Assembly: GCA_000769715.1 (NCBI GenBank) | Contig: JROS01000003.1 | Location: 1 to 38,157 of the forward strand | Direction: 5' to 3' | Length of the DNA: 38,157 nt | Source of the DNA: Desulfobulbus sp. Tol-SR | GTDB taxonomy: Bacteria > Desulfobacterota > Desulfobulbia > Desulfobulbales > Desulfocapsaceae | Part shown: piece after piece, positions 1 to 8,377 of the stretch | How the letters are laid out: every line of letters starts with the position of its first letter | Position numbering within the stretch: the stretch's first letter is position 1 | Program-made: the position numbers and the translations under genes | The notes under the pieces: generated by a model | Databases searched by the model: none | What the model was told of the DNA's origin: nothing | Seen by the model: the letters and a program-made list of their open reading frames with translations, nothing else

Positions 1-928
1 GTTTACCTTGCAAAAATCGCCGCACTCGCCAAATACTATATCCTGCCATCCAAGCAAAATCAGCAACGGAAGTCGTTAATTTTCCATAGTTTTTTAAAAA
101 ATATCTTCTTCTTGATTCAAACCAGTAACTTGGTCTCCTAGGAGATTTTTTTCGAGTGTCGGAGAAACCACTTGCTGCCCCTACTAGATGTACAACCTGA
201 CTTTCCGGCACATACCAGCATTGCCATCCCGCAGCGACGGCTTTTTTGCAGAAATCTTCCTCCTCAAAGTACAGAAAATACTGCTCATCCAACAATCCTA
301 CTTGAATAAAAACCTCGCTACGAATCATCATTGATGCTCCAGCAACCCAATCAGTTTGTTGAGGCGTATCAGAAATCGGTTTTTGAGCCACAACATATTT
401 TGCAAATAATTTATCCAAATAACCAAGACGAATACCTGCAAGAAATTCACTTACAATCGAATGGTGCCGAAATGCTGAAACTTGAGTGGTGCCATCAATA
501 TCTTCAAGACGGCTACCGACAATCCCTACTTTCGAGTGCCTATCCAAAAAGTCTGTAAGATACTTGCATGCGTTTTTTCGCACTAAGGTGTCGGGATTGA
601 GTAGCCAGACAAATTCGTTTGGATAATTGTTTGAAAAAATACACTGTAATGCTGCATTGTTTCCTGCGGCAAAACCAATATTACGCTTCTGTGGTAGCAC
701 GGACACCCATTCTTGCCATCCCTGCTCCTCAATGGTAGCTGTAAGGCGCTCGACCGAGCCATCTCCTGAGTCGTTGTCAACAACAATCACCCTGCCCAAG
801 GAAGCCTGGACATCGGCCCTAAGACTTTTTAGACAATCTTGAACCAGATCCGGGGTACGAAAGTTTATTATGATAATGACTAATCGGTTAAGAGATGTTC
901 GCTGCATATGTCTTGGGTGCTGTTCCAT
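1..928 (-). CDS. Family 2 glycosyltransferase, C-terminus cut by window edge
   Basis: Reading the minus strand from an ATG at 928 gives about 309 residues without a stop up to the window edge, so the 3' end is missing. The N-terminus (LVIIIINFRTPDLVQDCL) is the nucleotide-binding strand of GT-A fold family 2 enzymes. VVDNDSGDGS follows, then an LLNPDT acceptor/metal motif near residue 112, and WVAGASMMIR and DEQYFLYFEEEDFC further on, as in the rhamnosyltransferase-like branch (WcaE/RfbF type). It should add one sugar to a lipid-linked glycan at the cytoplasmic face of the inner membrane. One base separates its start from the stop of the ligase-like gene, so the two are translationally coupled. 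Donor and acceptor cannot be read from the sequence. Confidence 0.85.
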   Translation of the reverse strand, partial: MEQHPRHMQRTSLNRLVIIIINFRTPDLVQDCLKSLRADVQASLGRVIVVDNDSGDGSVERLTATIEEQGWQEWVSVLPQKRNIGFAAGNNAALQCIFSNNYPNEFVWLLNPDTLVRKNACKYLTDFLDRHSKVGIVGSRLEDIDGTTQVSAFRHHSIVSEFLAGIRLGYLDKLFAKYVVAQKPISDTPQQTDWVAGASMMIRSEVFIQVGLLDEQYFLYFEEEDFCKKAVAAGWQCWYVPESQVVHLVGAASGFSDTRKKSPRRPSYWFESRRRYFLKNYGKLTTSVADFAWMAGYSIWRVRRFLQGK

Positions 929-929
929 T

Positions 930-2279
930 TTACTGATCCCCACTGAAACCTGTTACTGACTTCACCTTGACTTTATTGACGTACCATCCAAGAATTGCCC
1001 CGGAAATAAGAACGTACACGGGGTTGATCATGCCGTTCATTAGACAATCAATCATAAACATGATGACTATGAGGCCAAGCAATACCGGCCCAATCTGATC
1101 AATATTAGTGTCAGTTTTTTGTTTCTTGATAAATCGCAAGATCAGCCACGGCCCTACCAACATCATTGCAATCAAGGAGAAAAGGCCAATAAATCCACGT
1201 GTGCTAAAGGTGATGAGCCATAAGGCATCGATCATTCCTATAGCATTTATTCCGGATTCTTCAACCTTCGGCCAAGCACGACCAATCATTCCCCAACCTA
1301 GGAGGGGGCGTTGCAAGGTCTTTTCAACGAACAGATCCTCCTGGGCTAATCTGATGCTCATTGATTCCATACGCTCCGCATCCAAGACACCACTTGCTAA
1401 GTTTTCAATTTCTCCTCCGCTGATACCTCCGCTGATTCGAAGCAGGATGTAGAATAGCACCAACAGGTGGAGGAGGCGAAATGGTATGGGCGACAAGAAC
1501 AAACGAAATATAAAATAGCCACCACAACCAAGGGCTAAGGCCACCCACCCGTTCACAGATTTGCAAAAGATAGTAGTCACAATCAGGGCAAGAGTGAAAA
1601 ATGACATGGGCACTCCCTTGATATATCTCAACTCTTTGCTACGCCAGAGCCAAAATGTCGCTGTGGTGGTCGCCGCCATCCACAAAGCCACCATTAAGCC
1701 ATGCTGCATGAAGACAATAGGGCGGAACCCACCATACCGTTTATGCTCGAGAAATGTATGAGGAAAGAAATCGTAGATCATGTTGCTCAATTGTGGGCTC
1801 ATCCGGATCTCATACAAGCAAAGCGGTAAGTAGAGTATACCACCGATTACGATGGCTATGCACAGGTCGCGGAGTTTATCGGTACTGTCAATATAGACCC
1901 TGCCCGCCATATAGGTTATGCCCCATGATGAGATATTCCCCCAAATACCGGACAAACCATCGTACCAGCCCAGATTGTTAGATAATGAAGAAGCTAGCGG
2001 ACAAAGGCACCAGATTAGCATAGGCACATCGTAACGGCACCAGCGGAAGTCAGCTGCACGCCTATGTCCGGAAATACGGCCTCCCAAAATCAGACCAAGG
2101 GCTATAACGGTGTTTTTGCTGAAGGGCGGAAGGCCGGGGAGGTTATAGCCGGCCATAGGGAGGAAAAGGGTGCCACCAATCACTGAAATGATGGCGGCGT
2201 GATGAGGCTTGAGATTCAGAAAGAAAAGAATGGTTAGTGGGATCCAACCAAAAAGAGCAAGAGGAACGAGCAAACTCAT
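930..2279 (-). CDS. O-antigen ligase / Wzy-like polytopic membrane protein
   Basis: A 449-residue protein made almost entirely of hydrophobic segments (roughly 10-12 predicted helices), with a longer hydrophilic stretch around residues 285-335. That stretch contains RLAQEDLFVEKTLQRPLLGWG, resembling the large periplasmic loop of the Wzy_C/O-antigen ligase family; proteins of this type occur in PEP-CTERM-associated exopolysaccharide loci. It would join or polymerise lipid-linked glycan at the periplasmic face. An AGGAA ribosome site lies about ten bases before the ATG. It sits between glycosyltransferase genes and is coupled to the next one. Sequence alone does not tell ligase from polymerase; with an ABC exporter in the same locus, ligase or O-glycosylation ligase seems at least as likely. 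Confidence 0.75.
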   Translation of the reverse strand: MSLLVPLALFGWIPLTILFFLNLKPHHAAIISVIGGTLFLPMAGYNLPGLPPFSKNTVIALGLILGGRISGHRRAADFRWCRYDVPMLIWCLCPLASSLSNNLGWYDGLSGIWGNISSWGITYMAGRVYIDSTDKLRDLCIAIVIGGILYLPLCLYEIRMSPQLSNMIYDFFPHTFLEHKRYGGFRPIVFMQHGLMVALWMAATTTATFWLWRSKELRYIKGVPMSFFTLALIVTTIFCKSVNGWVALALGCGGYFIFRLFLSPIPFRLLHLLVLFYILLRISGGISGGEIENLASGVLDAERMESMSIRLAQEDLFVEKTLQRPLLGWGMIGRAWPKVEESGINAIGMIDALWLITFSTRGFIGLFSLIAMMLVGPWLILRFIKKQKTDTNIDQIGPVLLGLIVIMFMIDCLMNGMINPVYVLISGAILGWYVNKVKVKSVTGFSGDQ

Positions 2280-2483
2280 AGGGTATTCCGTTCCTGGCTA
2301 GAAAAAATTATGTAGTACACCTGATTTTCTGGATACAATATAAAAATCATGCGGCCGCCTTGAAAAATTTATTATTAAAATCGACCCTCGCATGTTTGGA
2401 ACTACTGAATCTCAACATTTAGATCAGCAAGTGCTGGTTGTAGAAATCATATGATTTTCAGATAGCATATATTTCGTTTTTTT

Positions 2484-2489
2484 ATTATA
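2484..2489 (-). promoter_or_regulatory. Possible -10 element upstream of the ligase-like gene
   Basis: On the minus strand the AT-rich gap 2280-2554 contains a perfect TATAAT, but no recognisable -35 hexamer at 16-18 bp. It could give the ligase and terminal glycosyltransferase their own promoter after the 275-bp break in the gene string. Weak evidence; nothing else was recognised in this gap. Confidence 0.2.
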
Positions 2490-2554
2490 GTCCACTTACA
2501 GATTAACTGGAAGAGCCAAGGATACACTCCACGGATTAAACGATGCGCCAAAAG

Positions 2555-3490
2555 CTAGCGCGCCTTTTTTACTAGGAGCAAAAGTAAATTACGCCAAGTA
2601 TTTTGATCGAATGAATTGTTTTTCACAAGTTGTAAACTTATCTTAAGCGCGTCTCTTTTTCTTCCTTCTTTATGCATTCTCCAGGCCTCGCCAGTCATGA
2701 ACTCTTGGATTTGCTGACGGGCACTGTTCGCTTTTGCATGTTGGTTATCAGGAGGCGTTGGAGGAGATCCTGTCTGGAGGTCATCGTACCCCCGTTCCTT
2801 TCGCTGCTGCTGGAATCGGTGGGCAGTTGCTTCGTAAAACTGTCTGAGAGGAGATGGTTGTGTGTGGGTAATGGAAGCATCATGTATCCTGTAAAAATAT
2901 GTAAAATCAGGACGGTAAAAAACACGATTAATATCACCGAAACGAAGTTGAAAATCAATATCCCCACTTGTCGGGAAATACTCTCGCAATCCATGGACCT
3001 TTTTCATGGCATGTGCCCGCATAGCAAAGGTGCATAGAGAGGTTCTAGTGATTCCATTACGCAACTCATCACTTATTTCACTTTCCTTTTCATACAACGC
3101 CAGACGCGAAACAATTTTTCCATTTTGATCCATGGAGTAGTAAGCCCCGCAAACTGCGTCAAAGTCTGGATTAATCGCCAGCCAAGCAACTTGCTTTGCC
3201 ACTCTGTCTTCAGGATATCGATCGTCGGCATCACATTGCATGACAATATCTCCGACAGCATTGAACAAACCTGTGTTCAACGATGCTGAAAACCCTTTTC
3301 CTGGTCCATCGATTATTCTAATTCGATTGTCAGAAAACTTTTGTGCAATTCCTCTGGTAGCGTCGGAAGATTGATCATCAATTACAATAATGTCTAAATT
3401 CTTATACTTTTGATTTATCAAAGAAGAAAGACATTCGTATATATAGCTTTGTTGATTTTTCGCTGGTACAACGATGCTTACAATTGGCAT
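2555..3490 (-). CDS. Family 2 glycosyltransferase
   Basis: This 311-residue protein opens with PIVSIVVPAKNQQSYIYECL and continues with VIDDQSS and a DADDR (DxD-type metal and sugar-nucleotide site) near residue 93, all typical of GT-A family 2 enzymes. A hydrophilic tail after residue 230 ends in a leucine-rich segment. It probably transfers a sugar to the growing lipid-linked repeat unit in the cytoplasm. The ATG start has only a weak ribosome site. A gap of more than 100 bp with a hairpin precedes it and a 275-bp AT-rich gap follows, so coupling is looser here than elsewhere in the operon. The gene is AT-rich compared with the Wzm/Wzt genes, which suggests it was acquired separately. Substrate unknown. 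Confidence 0.85.
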   Translation of the reverse strand: MPIVSIVVPAKNQQSYIYECLSSLINQKYKNLDIIVIDDQSSDATRGIAQKFSDNRIRIIDGPGKGFSASLNTGLFNAVGDIVMQCDADDRYPEDRVAKQVAWLAINPDFDAVCGAYYSMDQNGKIVSRLALYEKESEISDELRNGITRTSLCTFAMRAHAMKKVHGLREYFPTSGDIDFQLRFGDINRVFYRPDFTYFYRIHDASITHTQPSPLRQFYEATAHRFQQQRKERGYDDLQTGSPPTPPDNQHAKANSARQQIQEFMTGEAWRMHKEGRKRDALKISLQLVKNNSFDQNTWRNLLLLLVKKAR

Positions 3491-3515
3491 ATTTTTATCT
3501 GATTACTAAGATTTA

Positions 3516-3556
3516 CAGAGTGAGCATGTTATGAAAAGGGAAACAGGCTCACTCTG
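3516..3556 (-). repeat. Perfect 10-bp inverted repeat between two glycosyltransferase genes
   Basis: CAGAGTGAGC at 3516-3525 is exactly matched by its reverse complement at 3547-3556, with a 21-base loop. It lies in the leader of the 3490-2555 gene. There is no T-run after it, so it does not look like a classical terminator. An mRNA hairpin that tunes stability or partial read-through is possible. Confidence 0.45.
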
Positions 3557-3611
3557 ATGATCAAATTGCGGGCTTTGCTAAACCGTCAATCTGTAATTAG
3601 GCCTAAATTTT

Positions 3612-4556
3612 TTACGAGTTCTGTTTCGGTGGATGGTTAGTCATGGGTTGTACAAGCGATGCCAACAATAATTTCCAACCAGCTATTTTTACGGGTAGAA
3701 TTCGAATTGCCTTCAAGCCGTAAATTATCGCTGTTCTTCTCTGTCCACTGTTAAAGGCCCACCAGCCATATTTCAACATAAATGCGTGTTGTGAGGAAGG
3801 GGTCGGATCAGGTCGCCAGTGTTCAGTCGCTCCAAAACATTCTGTTATGCCTCTCCGTTGCCAAGCTCTTTGAGAGGCATTCAGTATATCGCGTCGCTGC
3901 TCTTCCCCTTTCCGTTCACTGACTGAATCGCTGTTTAATCGATATTTCAACAAATAATCCGGCATGTTTGCCAACCTTCCTGATTCTCCTAGACGCAACC
4001 ATAAATCAAGATCTTCCGCGCAGGGTACAGTTAAATCGTACCCACCAACTCTACGCACAATAGAGGTTCTCATCATTGCACAGGGATGACAGATTGCTGT
4101 ATGTCCCTTCAACATTAATTGCTGGATCTCAGGATCGCGTTCCGGCGGATGTAATCGGGTTAGAAATCGCCCTTTTTCGTCGATAAGCTCAAACATTCCG
4201 CCGACACAAACGACATCCTGATTTTTTTTTATAAATTCCAATTGCTTGGCAAATCGCTCCGGATATGAGACATCGTCGGCATCCATTCGTGCAAGCAAGG
4301 GCGCCCGGGCCAGATCGATCATTTCGTTAAGTGTGGCAACCAGCCCTCTGTTTTCCCGACAGATCAGGCGAATACGCGAATCCTGCTCGGCGTAGCGTTG
4401 CAGGATCTGGCGCGACCGATCCGTCGATCCGTCGTTGATGATGAGAAACTCAAAGTCGGTGAACGTCTGCTTCAGAATGCTTTCCACCGCCTCGGCGACA
4501 TAGCGCTCGGCATTGTAGACGGGCATGAGGACCGAGATGGCGGGGACCTGCTCCAT
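3612..4556 (-). CDS. Family 2 glycosyltransferase
   Basis: A protein of about 314 residues with SVLMPVYNAERYVAEAVES, FLIINDGSTDRS and MDADD (DxD site near residue 93), the core of GT-A family 2 enzymes. A later LDLWLRLGE segment is also usual in the family. It should act on the lipid-linked glycan at the cytoplasmic membrane face. A GTG at 4565 overlaps the stop of the pyruvyl transferase gene by four bases, but the ATG at 4556 has AGGTGA at a proper distance and is preferred; either way the two genes are coupled. The C-terminal 60 residues are basic and hydrophobic and may touch the membrane. Substrate not predictable. Confidence 0.87.
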   Translation of the reverse strand: MEQVPAISVLMPVYNAERYVAEAVESILKQTFTDFEFLIINDGSTDRSRQILQRYAEQDSRIRLICRENRGLVATLNEMIDLARAPLLARMDADDVSYPERFAKQLEFIKKNQDVVCVGGMFELIDEKGRFLTRLHPPERDPEIQQLMLKGHTAICHPCAMMRTSIVRRVGGYDLTVPCAEDLDLWLRLGESGRLANMPDYLLKYRLNSDSVSERKGEEQRRDILNASQRAWQRRGITECFGATEHWRPDPTPSSQHAFMLKYGWWAFNSGQRRTAIIYGLKAIRILPVKIAGWKLLLASLVQPMTNHPPKQNS

Positions 4557-4561
4557 GGGTA

Positions 4562-5839
4562 TCACCTACCCACCATCGTCTGTTTCAGTTTTTCCCAAGC
4601 CTGTCGGCTGGCCTGGACCTGCGCTTCGGCCTGAGCCAAAAGCATATCCCTGGTTACGGGGGCTGCCTGCCAAGCCTCCTCCATGGCACTCTCCAGCAGT
4701 TCGGGGAAGTTCTGCTCGTGCATTGCCACCACTTGGCAACCGCCTTTGAACTGGTTGGCAAGCCCGGCGAACTTGTCCTGGTAGTAGGGCGATTTAGCCA
4801 GCCCAACAACCGGTATCCCCTGGGAGAGGCCAAAAACGCCGGCATGGTAGCTTCCGGTAACGACGATGCGGCACTTCCCGACATTGAGTATGACTTTTTC
4901 CGGTGTGTCCAGTGAGGCAATGTTCTCATCACCGGGTCCGACCAGGAACTCCAAGGTGGCGATATCCGAGTCCTCGACATGATGGGAGATGGGGATCGGT
5001 ACGAGTTGCACCTCGTGCTTGGCACGCACCCTATGCAGCACATCGCGCACCCGACCCAACAAATCTTCCCCCACCTGTGAATAGCTGGCCACACGCAGGT
5101 TAACGCCTATGTTGTTGCCGAGGCTCTGGGGCACACGGGACCGAGCCAGTTCGATGGCGTCATCCCCGGTCACCGCTACCCGATCACTGGCTGCTCCCAA
5201 TGAAAGCGCGAGTGGCAAACTCGCCTTACCCTCCCGCAAGCCAAGAACTGTGAGTTCAGGAAAAACCTGCCGGCACAGTCCCAGGAGCAAGGGCGACTGC
5301 AGCGGCCCCAACCCCTGCCCGAAAAGAAAGGTGGGCAGGCCAGCATGCTGGGCCAGTCCGAGCAGGGAGAGTACCCGGGCGGCGTGCGACTCAAAAACAT
5401 CGGTGAGGTATCCGCCGCCGGTGGCCACCACACAATCGGCCGAATCAACCAGCGCCAAATACTGGGACATTTTATCCGTATTCACTCCTCGAGCGGTGAG
5501 GCGCCGGTAAATCCATGGAGCAACAAGACGACGATGGGTAGTGCGCAACGAGTTTTCCAGCAACTGCAGACGAGGAATGAACGCTCGCGGGAGCAGTTTA
5601 TGCAGTCCGCCAAATACATTCCATGCCTGGATCCATAGAGACCTGCCCTCAATGGCCACATCGGCAGGCACTGGAATGACATCGGGGCAATAGCGCAACA
5701 ATCGATCCGGGCTGGTAGTCAGGACATGCAACTCTGAAGGAGGAAAAAATTCCCGCAACCTCGACAAGGCGACCTGCAACATGGCAATATCGCCAAGATT
5801 TTTCATTTGATAACCACTATTGTCAATAAGAATGCGCAT
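4562..5839 (-). CDS. Polysaccharide pyruvyl transferase family protein
   Basis: This 425-residue protein begins RILIDNSGYQMKNLGDIAML and has the layout of the polysaccharide pyruvyl transferase (CsaB/WcaK) superfamily: a GDIAML segment near the N-terminus, FLFGQGLGPLQSP in the middle, GVNLRVASYSQVG opening the second half, and VVTGSYHAGVFGLSQGIPVVGL in the C-terminal lobe. Family members transfer pyruvate from phosphoenolpyruvate to a sugar to form a ketal, adding negative charge to the polymer. It is a cytoplasmic enzyme and fits its place between the PP-loop gene and glycosyltransferases. The ATG at 5839 is preferred over a GTG one codon upstream. Family membership is fairly clear; the acceptor sugar is unknown, and some members of the fold are not proven pyruvyl transferases. 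Confidence 0.82.
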   Translation of the reverse strand: MRILIDNSGYQMKNLGDIAMLQVALSRLREFFPPSELHVLTTSPDRLLRYCPDVIPVPADVAIEGRSLWIQAWNVFGGLHKLLPRAFIPRLQLLENSLRTTHRRLVAPWIYRRLTARGVNTDKMSQYLALVDSADCVVATGGGYLTDVFESHAARVLSLLGLAQHAGLPTFLFGQGLGPLQSPLLLGLCRQVFPELTVLGLREGKASLPLALSLGAASDRVAVTGDDAIELARSRVPQSLGNNIGVNLRVASYSQVGEDLLGRVRDVLHRVRAKHEVQLVPIPISHHVEDSDIATLEFLVGPGDENIASLDTPEKVILNVGKCRIVVTGSYHAGVFGLSQGIPVVGLAKSPYYQDKFAGLANQFKGGCQVVAMHEQNFPELLESAMEEAWQAAPVTRDMLLAQAEAQVQASRQAWEKLKQTMVGR

Positions 5840-5855
5840 CACACACCCTTTAACC

Positions 5856-7049
5856 TCAACTACAAGAAACTCTTGATTTCATTCTTCGCGCCAGCGTCTT
5901 CAGGCGGTTCCAAATCCACCTGACTTTATTTCTTGTCAGATTTTTACGAAGGATCCATTGTGCTTGTTTGAGCCATTCATCTTCTATATTTTTATTTTTT
6001 GCATGTTTGATTAATTGTTTCCATTGGGCAATAGCTGCTGATCCATTAAGAGTCATATTAGATGACAGCACTACTTTTTCGTTAAAATCAACAAAGCATT
6101 TAGGAACCAAGTTTCCAGTTGCAAGAAAATTCAGCTTTGTCCTCAGGCATTTTTCACAAACACCGCAATTTCTATCCTTTAAATCACCTTCCCAACAAAC
6201 ACGAAGATTATCTATTCCCTTATGCCACTCAACAATCTCATTTACCTTCTCTGTCCGGCTGTGAGTGGCCCCATCATGCATCACCTCAAAAGACCCAGAA
6301 CTTAATAGATGGTCTGTAATGGGCGTTGAACCCCAGGGAACAACAAGATGATCATACGGTTCACCACTCCCCACCAAACCGGTACCGACAACCAGCTTGC
6401 AGTTGCTTAACGCAGCCACTAAAGCTGCGACAAAGGAATGCTCCCAGCTGATTCTAGAAATTTTCTTGAAATTTGTTCGGACAGGCAGAGCCTGTAAGTT
6501 GACATCAGCAAGTGTTGCATTCGCGCGAAGATAAGCATTTTCAAAGGCCTTTGTGTCCTCAAGAGGAATATCGAAGCCATGGACCAGGACACAGAATTTG
6601 ATACTTTGCGAACGGTATCCGACACGCTTCTGCGAATGGCGCCAGACTGTAAATGTTCCATCCACGCCCCCAGAAAATGCACAGACAGCTCCTTGCAGTG
6701 GCACTTCTCCGGTTCGCGCAACCTCCACCTCTATTTCGATCTGACTGTACAAATTTGGCAACCACTTGTGCCATGCACCCTGGAATTCGGTGAGATTGCT
6801 CAACAGCGCTTGCGAGACTGTTCCTTTTATAACCAGCTTTCTTCCCTCGCGCATGGCGTCCATAACCATCGCCAGGAGATAACTGTCACAATCTGTGCTC
6901 TCAGGAGGCGTGATTGACAGGGGGAACTGAAACCAGAGCTCTTCCTGTGACACCAGCATGTCATCATTCATGCGCCGCACCAGGCAGCGGCGGACGACAT
7001 CCTCTCCCCTGGATTCATTAGCCTGTGGCTCAAGAACCATGATGTTCAT
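5856..7049 (-). CDS. PP-loop ATPase-like protein with QueC-like four-cysteine motif
   Basis: I do not recognise a named family. The 397-residue protein has an N-terminal region of about 120 residues without a clear motif. Then comes AFSGGVDGT near residue 126, the PP-loop signature of ATP pyrophosphatases such as QueC, asparagine synthetase and N-acetyl-sugar amidotransferases. Near the C-terminus are RVCWEG (Cys 285) and NCGVCEKCLRT (Cys 295, 298, 301); this C-x9-C-x2-C-x2-C spacing resembles the zinc site of QueC. Such enzymes adenylate a carboxylate or carbonyl and exchange oxygen for nitrogen, so amidation of a sugar or uronic acid is a reasonable guess. The ATG at 7049 has GGAGG nine bases upstream; an earlier GTG at 7055 is too close. 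The gene sits between wzt and the pyruvyl transferase. Confidence 0.7.
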   Translation of the reverse strand: MNIMVLEPQANESRGEDVVRRCLVRRMNDDMLVSQEELWFQFPLSITPPESTDCDSYLLAMVMDAMREGRKLVIKGTVSQALLSNLTEFQGAWHKWLPNLYSQIEIEVEVARTGEVPLQGAVCAFSGGVDGTFTVWRHSQKRVGYRSQSIKFCVLVHGFDIPLEDTKAFENAYLRANATLADVNLQALPVRTNFKKISRISWEHSFVAALVAALSNCKLVVGTGLVGSGEPYDHLVVPWGSTPITDHLLSSGSFEVMHDGATHSRTEKVNEIVEWHKGIDNLRVCWEGDLKDRNCGVCEKCLRTKLNFLATGNLVPKCFVDFNEKVVLSSNMTLNGSAAIAQWKQLIKHAKNKNIEDEWLKQAQWILRKNLTRNKVRWIWNRLKTLARRMKSRVSCS

Positions 7050-7067
7050 GTTCACAACCCTCCAAAC

Positions 7068-8360
7068 TCATAGAGAACCATCGGTCACAGATGCAACGAT
7101 GTGTTCCTTAGTAGTTTCCCACTTGTGCTCGATCAAAGCTGTTGAATATTGGATATCAGGCATCAGGCCAGTGCTAAAGAAATCCCCGACCGTTACAGAA
7201 AATACAAGTACATTTGGTATGAGATCAATGTTTTGCCCATTGACCTGCAGGGCCACAGCAAGGCGGTAGTCACCCATTGGTAAAGGAAGTTTCGGTATAG
7301 CGCAATAGAAGCTTCCCGAATCGTCGATAGACAGCCTGACCCCATGCACCCTGGTGCTGAAATTGCTAACAGCGGTCCCAAGGTGGTTAAAAAGTGTCAT
7401 AACGACGTCTATCTGCTTCGTGCCGTTTTTGTTGAGGTAATCAAATTGAAAGATGAGCGGCTGGCCGGAGACAGGATGTGAGATAGGGAACCCCTGATCA
7501 TCGAGCATGTTTGCTCCGGTGAGCATAACACTTCCGCTACTTTTCCGTTCAGGATTATCAACAAAGGCGCTGGACGCTCCTTTCTCAAGAAATTTTAAAT
7601 AACTCCTGACTACCTCCGGAGTGCGGCCATCCTCCACCACCCTGCCGGTCCGGAGCAGAATCGCTCGTTCACAGAGCGCCTGGATAGCGCTCATATTGTG
7701 GCTGACGATGATGACCGTCCGGCCTTCCCGGGCCACCTCCCCCATCTTGCCCAGGCATTTTTTCTGAAACTCAATATCCCCCACGGCCAGCACCTCGTCG
7801 ACGATGAGGATTTCCGGTTCCAGGTGGGCGGCCACAGCAAAGGCGAGGCGTACATACATGCCGGAGGAATAACGTTTGACCGGCGTGTCGAGAAACTTCT
7901 CGATCTCCGAGAAGGCGACGATCTGGTCGAACTTGGACCTGATTTCCACCCGAGACATGCCGAGGATGGAGCCATTCAGGAAAATGTTCTCCCGCCCGGT
8001 CAATTCCGGGTGAAACCCCGTGCCCACTTCCAGCAGCGACGACACCCGGCCACGCAACCGCACCTCCCCTTCGGTCGGCTCGGTGATGCGGGACAGGATC
8101 TTCAGCAGGGTGGACTTGCCAGCGCCGTTCCGGCCGATGATGCCGACTACCTCACCGGGTTGCACCGAAAAGGATACGTCCTTGAGTGCCCAGAAAGCGT
8201 CTTCCGCCGCAATATCGTGTTCGCCAAGACGCCTCAGCCGCTGCAGCGGCGCCCTGGCCCAACTGGCGAGCAGGTCCCGAAAGGTATTGGCCTGTTGCTC
8301 ACGCAGACCGAGACGGTACGATTTCCCCAGCCCGTTGACGACGAGAATGCCTTGATTCAT
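7068..8360 (-). CDS. wzt: Wzt-type ABC transporter ATP-binding protein with C-terminal glycan-binding domain
   Basis: This 430-residue cytoplasmic ATPase powers export of a finished lipid-linked polysaccharide through Wzm. The first 250 residues are an ABC domain: Walker A GRNGAGKST, signature YSSGMYVRLAFA, Walker B ILIVDEVLAVGD and the switch-His region IIVSHNMS. The remaining roughly 170 residues form a second domain, as in Wzt proteins that recognise a terminal modification of their O-polysaccharide (Wzt_C). GGAGG lies seven bases before the ATG at 8360; a GTG one codon earlier is too close. The wzm stop is less than 20 bp upstream, so both are in one operon. The C-domain implies that the exported glycan is recognised by its end group, possibly one made by a neighbouring enzyme. 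Confidence 0.92.
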   Translation of the reverse strand: MNQGILVVNGLGKSYRLGLREQQANTFRDLLASWARAPLQRLRRLGEHDIAAEDAFWALKDVSFSVQPGEVVGIIGRNGAGKSTLLKILSRITEPTEGEVRLRGRVSSLLEVGTGFHPELTGRENIFLNGSILGMSRVEIRSKFDQIVAFSEIEKFLDTPVKRYSSGMYVRLAFAVAAHLEPEILIVDEVLAVGDIEFQKKCLGKMGEVAREGRTVIIVSHNMSAIQALCERAILLRTGRVVEDGRTPEVVRSYLKFLEKGASSAFVDNPERKSSGSVMLTGANMLDDQGFPISHPVSGQPLIFQFDYLNKNGTKQIDVVMTLFNHLGTAVSNFSTRVHGVRLSIDDSGSFYCAIPKLPLPMGDYRLAVALQVNGQNIDLIPNVLVFSVTVGDFFSTGLMPDIQYSTALIEHKWETTKEHIVASVTDGSL

Positions 8361-8377
8361 CACGTTTCCTCCCGCCC

